Below are positions 28,876 to 38,739 of a DNA stretch of 55,752 nt, one piece after another. The stretch covers positions 1 through 55,752 of the forward strand of contig MEUA01000016.1 of the NCBI GenBank assembly GCA_001771505.1, written 5' to 3'. Within the stretch, counting starts at the first letter, position 1, and each line of letters starts with the position of its first letter. Below the pieces are notes generated by a model that was given only the letters and a program-made list of their open reading frames with translations, searched no databases and was not told where the DNA came from. The position numbers were made by a program, and so were the translations under genes. The stretch comes from a candidate division WOR-1 bacterium RIFOXYB2_FULL_36_35 (GTDB lineage: Bacteria; Margulisbacteria; WOR-1; XYC2-FULL-46-14; XYC2-FULL-37-10).

Positions 28876-30302
28876 TTTTTGCCATAAATTTCAACATATT
28901 TTTTGGCGGATACTTCCCATGAATAATCTGAAAGCATTATTTTCTTCATCAAATACGTCCAATCTTTTCTTTTATTAAAAGTTAATACCGCGCGTTTAAC
29001 CGCATCAAACAAAGCTTCGGCCGTATATTCTTCAAAAACAAATCCGTCTCCTGTCGCTTTTTTGATGTCATAATTATGGACAGTATCAGCAAGACCCCCT
29101 GTCTTTCTAACTATTGGCACCGTCCCATATTTAAAAGCAATCAACTGCCCCAACCCGCAAGGTTCATATTTAGAGGGCATAAGAAACATATCCGATCCAG
29201 CATAAATTAATTCCGCAAGCGCGGCATCAAACCCCAAATTCACTCCTATTTTTTTAGGATTTTTTTTCTTTGCATCCTCAAATAATTTATGATATTTTTG
29301 TTCCCCCGTTCCAAGCAAAACCAACTGACAATTTAACTTCATAATTTCATCTAACGCCTCAACTAATATATCAAACCCTTTTTGATCCGCAAGACGGCTT
29401 ACTATTCCTATTAAGGGAGTAGTCTTTTTTAAAGCAAGTCCATTTTTCTTTTGTAATGCCTGTTTGTTTTCATACTTTAGTTCTATAGAATTGCCAGAAA
29501 AGTTTTTAGGGATTAATTTATCGGTCGCAGGATTCCATATTTCATAATCTATCCCATTTAATATTCCAAAAACCCTCTCTTTTCTACTATCAAGAAGTTC
29601 ATGAAGACCAAATCCAAATTCCTTAGTTTGTATCTCCTTGGCATAAGTCGGAGAGACCGTTGTTATAATATCTGCAAATACAAGCCCGGCCTTTGAAAAA
29701 GACAGTTGATCCCAAAATTCAAGTTTATCAAACTTAAACATTTCCCAGCCAAAACCGGTCAGAAGTATATCTTCTTTTGGGAAAAGACCTAAATATCCCA
29801 TATTATGGATAGAATAGACTGTAGTTGTTTTTCTGAAATCATACTTAAATTTAAAATATGGAACGATAATGGCCGTTTGCCAATCATTACAATGCAAAAC
29901 ATTAGGAACCCATCCAAGTTGTTTTATAAACTCACAAACCGCCCTGCAAAAGAAAGAAAACCTTTCACAATTATCTTTATAATCTATTCCATCCTCTTGA
30001 TATAATCCCTTTCTTTTAAAATATTTATCATTTGACACAAAGTATACCGTAATATTACTGCCCGGCAATTTGGTTTCATAAACAGAAGCAAATTCGAAAT
30101 GATCTCCTACAGGAATAGATATTTTTGAGTAAATTTTTTTAAGATCATATTTTTTTTCATCAATCATGCCGTATTTAGGCATTATAATTCTGATATCATG
30201 GCCAAGCGCTCCTATAGCTTTAGGAAGCGCCCCTGCTACATCTGCTAAACCACCTGTCTTAGCAAATGGAACAACTTCAGAAGAAACATACAAAATTTTC
30301 AT
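28860..30302 (-). CDS. glgA: Glycogen synthase, GT5 family
   Basis: Transfers glucose from ADP-glucose (or UDP-glucose) to the non-reducing end of an alpha-1,4-glucan. At 480 residues it has the usual bacterial length. It has the N-terminal substrate motif KTGGLADVAGALPKA at residues 15-29, VLHCNDWQTAI, SIHNMGYLG, and the C-terminal GT-B motif SKYEPCGLGQLIAFKYG with RKTGGLADTV. The ATG lies 9 bases after a TATAAT box, so an internal leaderless promoter may supplement the operon. No glgC gene is present in the window; the preceding nucleotidyltransferase fusion is a possible alternative NDP-sugar source, which is speculation. Confidence 0.97.
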   Translation of the reverse strand: MKILYVSSEVVPFAKTGGLADVAGALPKAIGALGHDIRIIMPKYGMIDEKKYDLKKIYSKISIPVGDHFEFASVYETKLPGSNITVYFVSNDKYFKRKGLYQEDGIDYKDNCERFSFFCRAVCEFIKQLGWVPNVLHCNDWQTAIIVPYFKFKYDFRKTTTVYSIHNMGYLGLFPKEDILLTGFGWEMFKFDKLEFWDQLSFSKAGLVFADIITTVSPTYAKEIQTKEFGFGLHELLDSRKERVFGILNGIDYEIWNPATDKLIPKNFSGNSIELKYENKQALQKKNGLALKKTTPLIGIVSRLADQKGFDILVEALDEIMKLNCQLVLLGTGEQKYHKLFEDAKKKNPKKIGVNLGFDAALAELIYAGSDMFLMPSKYEPCGLGQLIAFKYGTVPIVRKTGGLADTVHNYDIKKATGDGFVFEEYTAEALFDAVKRAVLTFNKRKDWTYLMKKIMLSDYSWEVSAKKYVEIYGKKWSLQ

Positions 30303-30311
30303 AGTGTAATT

Positions 30312-30317
30312 ATTATA
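30312..30317 (-). promoter_or_regulatory. Possible internal promoter for glgA
   Basis: TATAAT on the minus strand ends 9 bases before the glgA ATG, in the 53-base gap after the upstream gene. No convincing -35 box and no Shine-Dalgarno site are present, which fits a leaderless internal start. Confidence 0.35.
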
Positions 30318-30355
30318 TTATATATTTTTTACCGAGTCGAGTTTTAAAGAGTGAT

Positions 30356-32821
30356 TTAAAGAGTGATAATCTTTTTTATTTTTTTAGAATAATCATCAAT
30401 CAATCTTTGAGCAAGGTTGCTAGACTTAGCTTCCGCATATATTTCAATTGTAGGATTGGAAGGATGAGGGAGAATTAGTATCCATTCACTTTTATCCTTA
30501 AAATACACTTTGAGGCCATCCACCAATTCGATCTCTTTTTCCTTTATGGTTTCCGTTAGTGTTCTAATAACCCTCCCCTTCAATTCAGATTGGCATACTA
30601 TATCCATCCTTAAAATGTTACTTTTCGGTATTTTGGAAGCTATTTTAGAAAGAGAGATATCCATTTTACTTAAAAGTTCCAAAATTTTACATGTTGCAAA
30701 CATTGCATCAAAGGAAGGTTGAAATTCAGGAAAAATAAAGCCCCCCACCCGCTCACCCACAAAACCGGCTTTCCCGAGAGAAGCTACCTCCATCATATCT
30801 CTAAAAGATACCTTTGTTTTTAAAACCTTTCCCCCAAACTCTTCTGCGATTTTTAAAATCGCAAGGCTTGTATTTACAGGCACAGCAATAGTAGATTTTG
30901 GATATATCGATAAAACAAGATAAATAATCATAGCCAAAGCATCATCTCCAGAAAAAACATTCCCTTTTTCATCACATATAAAAAGTTTTTCAGCTCCAGC
31001 ATCAAACATAATCCCCGCAGAAGCGTCTACCGATTTTACTATCTGTGAAAGTGTCTTTAGGGATCTGTCAAAAACTTCTTTCGTTTTGGTTATATTAATT
31101 TCATCTACATGAGCATTTAAAGTAATAACCTCACAACCCAATTCACCAAGAATATGAGGGAAAATCTCAGAGGCAGCTCCGTGAGCATAGTCAATAACAA
31201 CTCGACACTTTTTCTTCTTTAATGATCCAAGCTCAAGTTTTGAAAGGACGCCTTCATGATACTGTTCTGCCACTCGATGAAAAGGAAATGATAGTTCTCC
31301 CACATCCGAAGTAGAAATTTTTTTAAACTCTTCGCCAAAAAACAAGCGCTCTATTTTCTTCTCTTTTGTAGAAGAAAGATTCATTCCGTCTTCATCAAAA
31401 AACTTAATATCAATAACTTCCTGATCAAAAGGTGATTTTCTGACATGAAGCCCGCCAAAACTTTTAGAGCTTTTCAAATCATAACGGGTTACAGGTATTG
31501 GCACATTTTCCAAGTTAAAGATATTAACGCCAGCAGACAATATTCCAGAAATTAATGCACGATAAATCATCCTAGAGGCTTTGTGGGCATCGCGGGAAGC
31601 TGTAATATGAGTCCCTTTGCCAAGAAAATTACCATACGCAACTCCCAAGTTAGTCACAAATTCAGGAGTTAAATCAACATTAACCGTACCTGTAACGCCA
31701 AACGGTCCAAAAATAGTTTTGGGATAACGTCCTCTTAAAACCATAGTCCTCGAAACAATGGAATTTTCCTCAATAATCTTCCCAGGCCAAATTTTGACCC
31801 TCGGTTTTATGACAGCATATTTCCCTATTTTGATATCATCAGAAAGAATATCTCCCTCATCAACAATTACTCCATCATCAACTTTACATCTGGATCCTAT
31901 AGTCGCTTTATCTATTTTGACTTGAGTTCCAATTTCAACATCATCCCACAAAATACTATCTCTTATTATTGACCCCTGGCCAACAACAGAATTGCTTCCT
32001 ATGACAGAATTTATAATAACAACATTATCTGAAATGACAACATCTTTGCCTATGACAGCAAAACCTTCTATCCTCGCACTCTGTGAAACGGAAGCGGTGT
32101 TGTCCACGACAGGCCCTGTATCTCTAAAAATATCGGAAGGAACTTTAACATATTCATCAAGACTTCCTATGTCCTTCCAAAAACCTTCCATGACAAGTCC
32201 ATAAAGCTTTTTTTTCTGCTCCATAAGTATTGGAAAAAGATCATGACTAAAGTCAAAAGATTTTTTATCCGGTATTTGGTCTAAAACCTTTGGATCTAAG
32301 ATGTATACACCTGTGTTTATGGTGTCAGAAAAAACCTCACTCCATGAAGGTTTTTCCAGAAATCTTTTTATTCTGCCGTCTCTGCTTGTTATAACAATGC
32401 CATATTGTAGAGGATTTTCCGATCTGGTAAGAAGAATCGTGGCAGAAGATTTTTTTTCTTTATGATATTTTATAGCATAAGCTAAATCAAAATCTGTTAT
32501 AAGATCAGCGCTAATAACAAGAAACGGTTCTTTAAATTTTCCAGCGGCAAGTTTTACAGCCCCTGCCGTCCCGTAATCTTCTTGAGCTTCTATATAAGAC
32601 ATTTTAACGCCAAAATATTTGCCATCGCCAAAATATTTTTTTATAATATGAGGTTGATGGAAAAGAAGGGCAGTAATATCCCTTATGCCATGTTTAGCCA
32701 AAAGCTCCACAACATACTCCATAAGAGGACGGTTAGCAATCGGCACCATAGGTTTTGGCGTATTTATTGTGAGAGGATGAAGCCTTGTCCCCAACCCCCC
32801 CGCTAAAATTATTGCTTTCAT
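30356..32821 (-). CDS. Sugar-1-phosphate nucleotidyltransferase / LbH / phosphohexomutase fusion
   Basis: An 821-residue fusion. Residues 1-235 are a mannose/glucose-1-phosphate nucleotidyltransferase (ILAGGLGTRLHPLT, PMVPIANRPLMEYV, VISADLITDFD). Residues 250-350 are left-handed beta-helix hexapeptide repeats. Residues 380-821 are an alpha-D-phosphohexomutase-like domain, similar to fusions in cyanobacteria and actinobacteria. The mutase domain is degenerate: the phosphoserine loop TASHNP is TASRDAHKASR (Ser409 retained), the metal loop DGDGDR is replaced by FDAGAEK, and the sugar-binding GEHSGH is GERVGG. A regulatory or binding role for that half is likely. AGGAA lies 8 bases upstream of the ATG, with a TATAAT 17 bases upstream. 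The gene sits between the branching enzyme and glgA. Confidence 0.88.
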   Translation of the reverse strand: MKAIILAGGLGTRLHPLTINTPKPMVPIANRPLMEYVVELLAKHGIRDITALLFHQPHIIKKYFGDGKYFGVKMSYIEAQEDYGTAGAVKLAAGKFKEPFLVISADLITDFDLAYAIKYHKEKKSSATILLTRSENPLQYGIVITSRDGRIKRFLEKPSWSEVFSDTINTGVYILDPKVLDQIPDKKSFDFSHDLFPILMEQKKKLYGLVMEGFWKDIGSLDEYVKVPSDIFRDTGPVVDNTASVSQSARIEGFAVIGKDVVISDNVVIINSVIGSNSVVGQGSIIRDSILWDDVEIGTQVKIDKATIGSRCKVDDGVIVDEGDILSDDIKIGKYAVIKPRVKIWPGKIIEENSIVSRTMVLRGRYPKTIFGPFGVTGTVNVDLTPEFVTNLGVAYGNFLGKGTHITASRDAHKASRMIYRALISGILSAGVNIFNLENVPIPVTRYDLKSSKSFGGLHVRKSPFDQEVIDIKFFDEDGMNLSSTKEKKIERLFFGEEFKKISTSDVGELSFPFHRVAEQYHEGVLSKLELGSLKKKKCRVVIDYAHGAASEIFPHILGELGCEVITLNAHVDEINITKTKEVFDRSLKTLSQIVKSVDASAGIMFDAGAEKLFICDEKGNVFSGDDALAMIIYLVLSIYPKSTIAVPVNTSLAILKIAEEFGGKVLKTKVSFRDMMEVASLGKAGFVGERVGGFIFPEFQPSFDAMFATCKILELLSKMDISLSKIASKIPKSNILRMDIVCQSELKGRVIRTLTETIKEKEIELVDGLKVYFKDKSEWILILPHPSNPTIEIYAEAKSSNLAQRLIDDYSKKIKKIITL

Positions 32822-32897
32822 GTTGTATTTCCTAAATGATTATACACCCCAACAACTTTTAAAATCCAGTGAAATTAAAGGTTATAATGCAATAACT

Positions 32898-34478
32898 CTA
32901 TAAATAAGCTCTATAATCAAGTCCCATGAAAAGATTGTCTTTCCATTCGAGGTCTTTTACATAAGATTCATCAATGGAATTTGATCTTATCTGATCGTAT
33001 AATTTTGTAAACCTGCCAATGTGATCCTTAAACCTCTTTACAGCATATTCAACCATCGTACCCATTTTCATTATAAATCCCCAGTCGGAAGATTGAGCCA
33101 AAAGAAGTTCCCGCGCCGCCTGGTTTAACGCCCGACATAAAATACCATCCGCATTTGGATAACTCTGCGCAAGTTCAACCATCCTGTCCGCCGCCTTGTG
33201 AAGATGCCTGTACATCCAATCGTTACAGCCCGAAAGCCAGACCTCAGCATATCCCTTGTATCCCCATGAAGAAAGGGATGGAGTTGAAACCTGGTTTTTT
33301 GGATTCTCCTTTAAATATTCAAAAGGGGTAGTAAGTTTAAAAATATTTTGATCACAAGCTATTTTTCTTATTAAAAAGTTGAGCCATTCCGGCCCTTCAT
33401 ACCACCAATGGCCAAAAAGTTCTGCATCATAAGGAGATAAAATAATCGGTTTCTTGCCCAAAAAATCATATAGATATTCTATTTGTTGCCCCCTGTTAAA
33501 CATAAAATTACCTGCATGATCCGCGGCTTTATAAAGCGCTGATTTCCTGTCATAAAGTTCTTTGTAATCGGTGTTTCCGGTAATCTTATGATATTTAATC
33601 CCAGTGTTTATTCTTATACCATCAGGAGATATATAAGGTTTTACATAATCAAAATCAAGGTCAAAGCCTATATCACGATAAAACTCCCTGTAAACATAAT
33701 CGCCGGGATAACCTTCTTCCGCACTCCACACAGCCTTTCCCGATTCTACATCTCTTCCAAAAGCGGCAACGCCACTTTTGCAGTAAACCGGAGCAAATAC
33801 ACCATATTTTGGTCTGGGAGACCCATGGAGGATACCGTGAGTATCTGTTATAAAAAACTTTATCCCTGCATCTTTTAAAATTTGATCATCGGAAGGATTA
33901 TACCCGCATTCCGGAAGCCATATCCCGTTGGGGCGTCTGCCAAAATGCTTCTCATATTCAATAGCGGCAATTTTTATTTGAGCCTCAACCGCCTTCTTGT
34001 TTACCTCCATAAGAGGCAAGAAACCATGGGTCGCGCCGCAAGTTATAATTTCAAGTTTTCCCGCGTCCTGGATTTTTTTAAACCCATTAAGCAGGTTCCT
34101 GTGGTACCGCTCAACAAAAGCAATCCTCGACTGGATGAAAATGCGATTGTACATGTGTGCCAACTCATTTAAAGGGCCATCCCACTTTGTCCTTTCAATT
34201 TCCTTATACGATAACTCTATGAGATTATCCAAATGTTTTATATAACGGTTTTGCAAAAGCTCATCTGCAAGCATTGCAACAAGGGTCGGGGTAATTGACA
34301 TTGTAATCCTAAAGTCTATCCCATCGGAAATAAGGTTTTCAAAAACATTTAAAAGGGGTATATAAGTTTCGGTTATGGCTTCATAAAGCCAATCTTCCTC
34401 AAGAAAGTCTTCATATTCCGGATGCCGCACATATGGAAGATGAGCATGTAATACTAATGCCAGATAGCCTTTTGTCAT
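32898..34478 (-). CDS. 1,4-alpha-glucan branching enzyme, GH57 family
   Basis: Introduces alpha-1,6 branches into glycogen. The 526-residue protein shows the GH57 conserved regions: HAHLPYVRHPE at the N-terminus, ITCGATHGFLPLM, the nucleophile Glu in GIWLPECGYNP, the acid/base Asp in SPYDAELFGHWWYEGPEWL, and the last region with EVWLSGCNDWMYRHLHKAADRM, followed by a DUF1957 helical domain. This matches the TK1436/TTHA1902 type rather than the GH13 GlgB type. It begins 21 bases after the DUF4912 gene in the alpha-glucan operon and is a natural partner of GlgA two genes downstream. Confidence 0.93.
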   Translation of the reverse strand: MTKGYLALVLHAHLPYVRHPEYEDFLEEDWLYEAITETYIPLLNVFENLISDGIDFRITMSITPTLVAMLADELLQNRYIKHLDNLIELSYKEIERTKWDGPLNELAHMYNRIFIQSRIAFVERYHRNLLNGFKKIQDAGKLEIITCGATHGFLPLMEVNKKAVEAQIKIAAIEYEKHFGRRPNGIWLPECGYNPSDDQILKDAGIKFFITDTHGILHGSPRPKYGVFAPVYCKSGVAAFGRDVESGKAVWSAEEGYPGDYVYREFYRDIGFDLDFDYVKPYISPDGIRINTGIKYHKITGNTDYKELYDRKSALYKAADHAGNFMFNRGQQIEYLYDFLGKKPIILSPYDAELFGHWWYEGPEWLNFLIRKIACDQNIFKLTTPFEYLKENPKNQVSTPSLSSWGYKGYAEVWLSGCNDWMYRHLHKAADRMVELAQSYPNADGILCRALNQAARELLLAQSSDWGFIMKMGTMVEYAVKRFKDHIGRFTKLYDQIRSNSIDESYVKDLEWKDNLFMGLDYRAYL

Positions 34479-34499
34479 TTTGAAGTTTCCATTTCCAAT

Positions 34500-35501
34500 T
34501 TATTTTGTTTTCCGGTTGATTATAGGAGTTATGTTGCGGCGCTCTCCCCCATCATCCCTTATAGCTTCTATTGGTATTTCATAATTCCCGTCAGGAAGGA
34601 GAAAACGAAATGAAAATGTTCCGTCAGAGCGAAGTTTAATTTTTTTCCCCATAACTGTTACGGACGCGGTAGGTTCTGTCGCCCCATAAACAATCAGTTC
34701 ACAATTAGCAACAAGCCAAAATGGGCGTTTTCCCTCTTTTTTAACGGGAGATCCGGAAAACATCCATGAAGAAGGAAATTGCATCTTTTTAAAGAGCTCT
34801 TTTACTTCCATGGAACTTTTTCCAAAACCAAAGCCGCCCGAAAGAGCATACATCATTTCCCAATCGGGAATCATCCACTCTTCATCAATTACATCCGACA
34901 TGGAATCTCTTGGAGTTGTAACAACATTGCTTCTTGCCGCACAAATAAAAACTCCATCTGTAGTAAGATATCCTATGTCTACACAATAAGAAGTATTAGG
35001 CCTCCCAACGTTTATATACCAGTTTCCAATATGGGAGCCCACTGCTATATCAAAAAAATTCCAGTCGGAAGTATTATATATTCTTAATATAAGCGAAGCC
35101 CCTCCTAAATTCTCCCCTAACTCTCTTTTTATCTCTCTTATCTTATTTTCGTTAATCTCCCAATAAGTGTAAAGCCAATACGGGTCTCTCACCATAAGAA
35201 CAATCCTATTGTCAGAGTAACTATAAGGAGGATCAAAAGCCTCCTTTCTTTCTACGTAAGAAGTATAAAATTTTGTCTCTTCTACCTGCTCTTTTATTTT
35301 TTGCATCCGATTGATAGTTTCATCAACGGAGTTAGAAGTTAAAACTTTTTTCGGTAGTTTTCTTTTTAAAGGCTTTGAAGAAATATTTTTTTGATCAGAC
35401 TTTTTCTTTTTGGAAACAACTTTTTTTAAAGTCTTTTTTGTTTTTAAAATAACAGCCTTTTTTTTAAGGAGAGGTTTTTCAACCTTTTTTCTCGGCGACA
35501 T
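34500..35501 (-). CDS. DUF4912-domain protein
   Basis: A 333-residue protein with a very Lys-rich N-terminus (residues 1-55) and a DUF4912 core recognisable from IVLMVRDPYWLYTYWEI and IGNWYINVG. The C-terminal part ends with a beta-rich segment (EPTASVTVMGKKIKLRSDG), like a small Ig-like or carbohydrate-associated domain. DUF4912 has no proven function but commonly sits beside GH57 glucan enzymes, suggesting a glycogen-binding or accessory role. A strong GGAGG site lies 8 bases before the ATG. The gene is 45 bases after galT and 21 bases before the branching enzyme. Confidence 0.85.
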   Translation of the reverse strand: MSPRKKVEKPLLKKKAVILKTKKTLKKVVSKKKKSDQKNISSKPLKRKLPKKVLTSNSVDETINRMQKIKEQVEETKFYTSYVERKEAFDPPYSYSDNRIVLMVRDPYWLYTYWEINENKIREIKRELGENLGGASLILRIYNTSDWNFFDIAVGSHIGNWYINVGRPNTSYCVDIGYLTTDGVFICAARSNVVTTPRDSMSDVIDEEWMIPDWEMMYALSGGFGFGKSSMEVKELFKKMQFPSSWMFSGSPVKKEGKRPFWLVANCELIVYGATEPTASVTVMGKKIKLRSDGTFSFRFLLPDGNYEIPIEAIRDDGGERRNITPIINRKTK

Positions 35502-35546
35502 ATATTTCTCCCTCCTTTGTTATCCTCGCTCTATCTTTTAACTCAA

Positions 35547-36581
35547 CTATATGATTTCCCTTAAATACTTTGCGGCTTCTTCCGGAGAAGTAGGATTTAT
35601 ATAAAGACCTGATCCCCATTCAAATCCTGCGGTTTTTGTCAATCGAGGGATTATTTCAATGTGCCAATGAAAATCATAATCGATTGTCCCCCAATAATCC
35701 GGTTTTCCCGGTCTTATTACGGGGTTCGGAGCTGTATGAACTACATAATTATAAGGAGGATCGTTAAGTGTTTTCTTAAGCCTCATCATAATATCTTTCA
35801 TGCAACTAGCAAGTTGTAATCTTTCTTCATCAGATATTTCCTGATATTTTGCATAATGCCGTCTCGGCAAAATCCATGTTTCAAAAGGAAATCTTGACGC
35901 AAAAGGTTCAAATGCAACAAAGTATTCATTTTCATAAACAAGACGTTCACCTGAACCCAACTCTTGTCTTACTAAATCACAAAACAAACACCGTTCTTTC
36001 CCCTGGAAATATTGCCTAGCTCCTGTAAGCTCTAATTTTATATATCTAGGGGTTATTGGCGTCGCAATTAATTGAGAATGAGGATGAGATAGTGATGCGC
36101 CAGCTGCTTTCCCATAATTTTTAAAAACAAGAATGTAACGAAATCTCTGATCCTTGGACAAATCCGTAATACGCTGTTTATATGCCCATAAGACTTTGTC
36201 AATCTGTTCTTCCTTCATATCAGCAATAGTCAAATCATGTTTTGGTGTTTCAACTATAACTTCATGAGCGCCAATACCAGACATCATGTCGAAAATTCCT
36301 ATTCCAGACCGATTTACATCCCCTTCTATGACAAGAGCGGGAAATTTATTGGCAACAACTCGAACAGACCAACCCGGTGTATTTGGGGGTGTGCCGGATT
36401 TTCTTGAAGAGATTATTTCCGGTGGTGTTTTGTCTTCATTCCCTTCACATAAAGGGCATTTTGAGGCATCATCCTTTTCTTCCTGCGCTGAAGCTCCGCC
36501 AAAATCCGATGGACGTCTTCCTCTCTCTGTTGAAATAATTACCCATCTGTCTGATATTGGATCCTTGCGTAATTCCGGCAT
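35547..36581 (-). CDS. galT: Galactose-1-phosphate uridylyltransferase family protein
   Basis: A 344-residue HIT-superfamily enzyme exchanging UMP between UDP-glucose and galactose-1-phosphate (or a related sugar phosphate). It carries the N-terminal zinc site CPLCEGNEDKTPPE, a second CxxC (CLFCD), the active-site histidine triad HPHSQLIATP and the C-terminal DFHWHIEIIPRL. It lies 16 bases after the second GH57 gene, with AAGGAG 8 bases before the ATG. No galK or galE is nearby, so it may act on glucan-derived sugar phosphates rather than in a Leloir pathway. Confidence 0.92.
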   Translation of the reverse strand: MPELRKDPISDRWVIISTERGRRPSDFGGASAQEEKDDASKCPLCEGNEDKTPPEIISSRKSGTPPNTPGWSVRVVANKFPALVIEGDVNRSGIGIFDMMSGIGAHEVIVETPKHDLTIADMKEEQIDKVLWAYKQRITDLSKDQRFRYILVFKNYGKAAGASLSHPHSQLIATPITPRYIKLELTGARQYFQGKERCLFCDLVRQELGSGERLVYENEYFVAFEPFASRFPFETWILPRRHYAKYQEISDEERLQLASCMKDIMMRLKKTLNDPPYNYVVHTAPNPVIRPGKPDYWGTIDYDFHWHIEIIPRLTKTAGFEWGSGLYINPTSPEEAAKYLREII

Positions 36582-36597
36582 TTTTATTGCTCCTTAG

Positions 36598-38736
36598 CTA
36601 ACTTTCTATTTTTAAAATCAGTCTATTTGTCCAAACCTCTTTTGGCGCTATATTAATTTCCCAAGAAAAAAACAAACATGACCCCTGATAAGTTTTTTCC
36701 AATCCCCCCTCCGACTGAGAAACCGTTTCTATGGGATAACGGACAAAATTACATTCATAATTCAGCTCAAATGATACACTAAAACCTTTCCACTCGTCAA
36801 CAAGTTGTACAGATTTAACTTCATCCAAAACGCCTTCGCTTGCAAGATAAGAATTTTCAAGTTTTTCCCAGTTAATTTTATAATATCTGTCTGGAGAATT
36901 CCCCCCTAAAAGCGTTAAATTAAATTCAATGCCAAAAATACATTTTATATTTTCTTCGCCATTATTTACAATTTCATAATCAACACTTACTATGCTCTGG
37001 CCGGACATAAGCGATATTGTTTTAGTCAATTTAACTTCCTGACCATTAACCTTCCCAATCCTTGACAAATTCAACTGCACTTCATCGTTTTTTCTGACAG
37101 GGAAAAAGGCATATGGTTTTCCCGCAAAATCTCCCAAGTCTAAAACCTTTGCAAACTTTAATTCATTTAAATCCGCATCAGCACTTAAAAAATGATCGAC
37201 AAAAGAAGCTCTTCTTAATGAATCATATACAAGATACTTTTCTATTCCTTCTTCTTTTAAATGAATCGCATCATGAATGCTATGCGTCTCTTTCGGTGGA
37301 GCATTTCCTGTCTCCCCGTTTAAGATGCTTTCATGATAAGCCTCTTTTCTTCTTGTTAATACATTCATACAATTAAATTCTTTAGGTTTATAATCCATTT
37401 CAAAAAGAGCTCCACCCTCTTGCGGGGAAAAATACATATTTAAATACGGATTAGAAAGAAGGATCTCTTCATTTCCTTCTTTATCAAAGTCTGTAATTAA
37501 AAGTTCTGTATATTTCTTGTCTCCTCGTTGTAATCTTTGCAATATATTTTCAGCTCTGATCAAATGTTCGTAAATAGCATTCCTCAAATTTGACAAATAC
37601 AACCCACCAAAAATGCCATGCCAATAAGCGCAATTGCATTGGCCTTTATAAAGATTTTTCTCTGCCTCTTTAATTAATTTTTTTCTATCGCTCGATGGAT
37701 TTGAATCTCTTACTGCCCCTAATTTCTTGCTTACAAGAAGCATCTTTTTGTGCATATTGTTGCTCTCGGGATATTTCACAAAAAAGTTTCTAAAAAATCC
37801 TCCCCTCAAAAACTTGTTGTATTCATCATATTTTCCAGATTGCTTCATTTCTTCTTTTATTTTTTTAAGTTTTATCTGCTGATCAGATGGTAGAGACCAT
37901 TCCATCATTTCAAAATAAGAAGCCGTAGGAAGATACGTCCTTCCGCTGGAAGGATAGTCTTCCACATAATCAGAAAATTTCATTGGTATAATCCAATCAA
38001 GATTTTCATCCAGACAGGACAACAATTTTTCTAAATAACCATCTTCATAAACCCATTTATATGTTCCCGGCCAAACACCAAATTTTTCTCCGTCATCCGC
38101 CAAAATCGCGGCCCTATCTCCTTTCTCTGTGGCAATACTCCTTAAATAATTTATCGTCTCTTCAGGCATCTTAAAAGGTATTAAATATCTAAGTTCTTTA
38201 TTTATGGGAAAGACTTTTAATTTATCTCCTTCTTCTTCGGTTAAATAATAACCAAACAATTTATCTCCTTCTATCCCCGCAGATAAAAAATGATAATCAT
38301 CAACTGTAATATAGTCGATTCCCGCCTGTGCAAGTATCTTAGGAAGTGTCGGCTCCCAGATTCTTTCCGTAAGCCAAAGCCCCGAAGGGCTTATTTTGAA
38401 TTTTTCTTTTATAAACTCATTCATCATCTCTATCTGACCAAGTTTATCCTCATCCGGAATTATAGGAAGAATCGGTTCATAATAACCACCAGTTAGTATC
38501 TCCACCTGTCCCCGTTGTACCAAATTCAGTAAAAGATCCATTATTTCCGGTCTGTTTTTTATAAACCAATCATAAAGTATCCCGCTGTAATGAACAGAAA
38601 ATTTTATGCGCGGATGTTTTTCCATCGCTTTTAAAAACGGGAGATAACAACTGTCATATGCCCATTTAAAAACATCTTCAAAGTTCCCAACTGGCTGGTG
38701 GCAGTGAATTCCAAATAAAAAATTTATTTTTTTCAT
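36598..38736 (-). CDS. GH57 4-alpha-glucanotransferase/alpha-amylase type
   Basis: A 712-residue GH57 protein resembling the Thermococcus litoralis 4-alpha-glucanotransferase. It has the N-terminal FGIHCHQPVGNFEDVF, EILTGGYYEPILPIIP, the nucleophile Glu in GLWLTERIWEP, ITVDDYHF and the acid/base Asp in ADDGEKFGVWPGTYKWVYE. The central helical DUF1925 (CAYWHGIFGGLYLSNLRNAIY) and a C-terminal beta-sandwich DUF1926 follow. It would move alpha-1,4-glucan segments between chains. It starts 3 bases after the preceding GH57 gene, with GGAAG upstream, so the two are probably made together. Confidence 0.92.
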   Translation of the reverse strand: MKKINFLFGIHCHQPVGNFEDVFKWAYDSCYLPFLKAMEKHPRIKFSVHYSGILYDWFIKNRPEIMDLLLNLVQRGQVEILTGGYYEPILPIIPDEDKLGQIEMMNEFIKEKFKISPSGLWLTERIWEPTLPKILAQAGIDYITVDDYHFLSAGIEGDKLFGYYLTEEEGDKLKVFPINKELRYLIPFKMPEETINYLRSIATEKGDRAAILADDGEKFGVWPGTYKWVYEDGYLEKLLSCLDENLDWIIPMKFSDYVEDYPSSGRTYLPTASYFEMMEWSLPSDQQIKLKKIKEEMKQSGKYDEYNKFLRGGFFRNFFVKYPESNNMHKKMLLVSKKLGAVRDSNPSSDRKKLIKEAEKNLYKGQCNCAYWHGIFGGLYLSNLRNAIYEHLIRAENILQRLQRGDKKYTELLITDFDKEGNEEILLSNPYLNMYFSPQEGGALFEMDYKPKEFNCMNVLTRRKEAYHESILNGETGNAPPKETHSIHDAIHLKEEGIEKYLVYDSLRRASFVDHFLSADADLNELKFAKVLDLGDFAGKPYAFFPVRKNDEVQLNLSRIGKVNGQEVKLTKTISLMSGQSIVSVDYEIVNNGEENIKCIFGIEFNLTLLGGNSPDRYYKINWEKLENSYLASEGVLDEVKSVQLVDEWKGFSVSFELNYECNFVRYPIETVSQSEGGLEKTYQGSCLFFSWEINIAPKEVWTNRLILKIES

Positions 38737-38739
38737 TTC

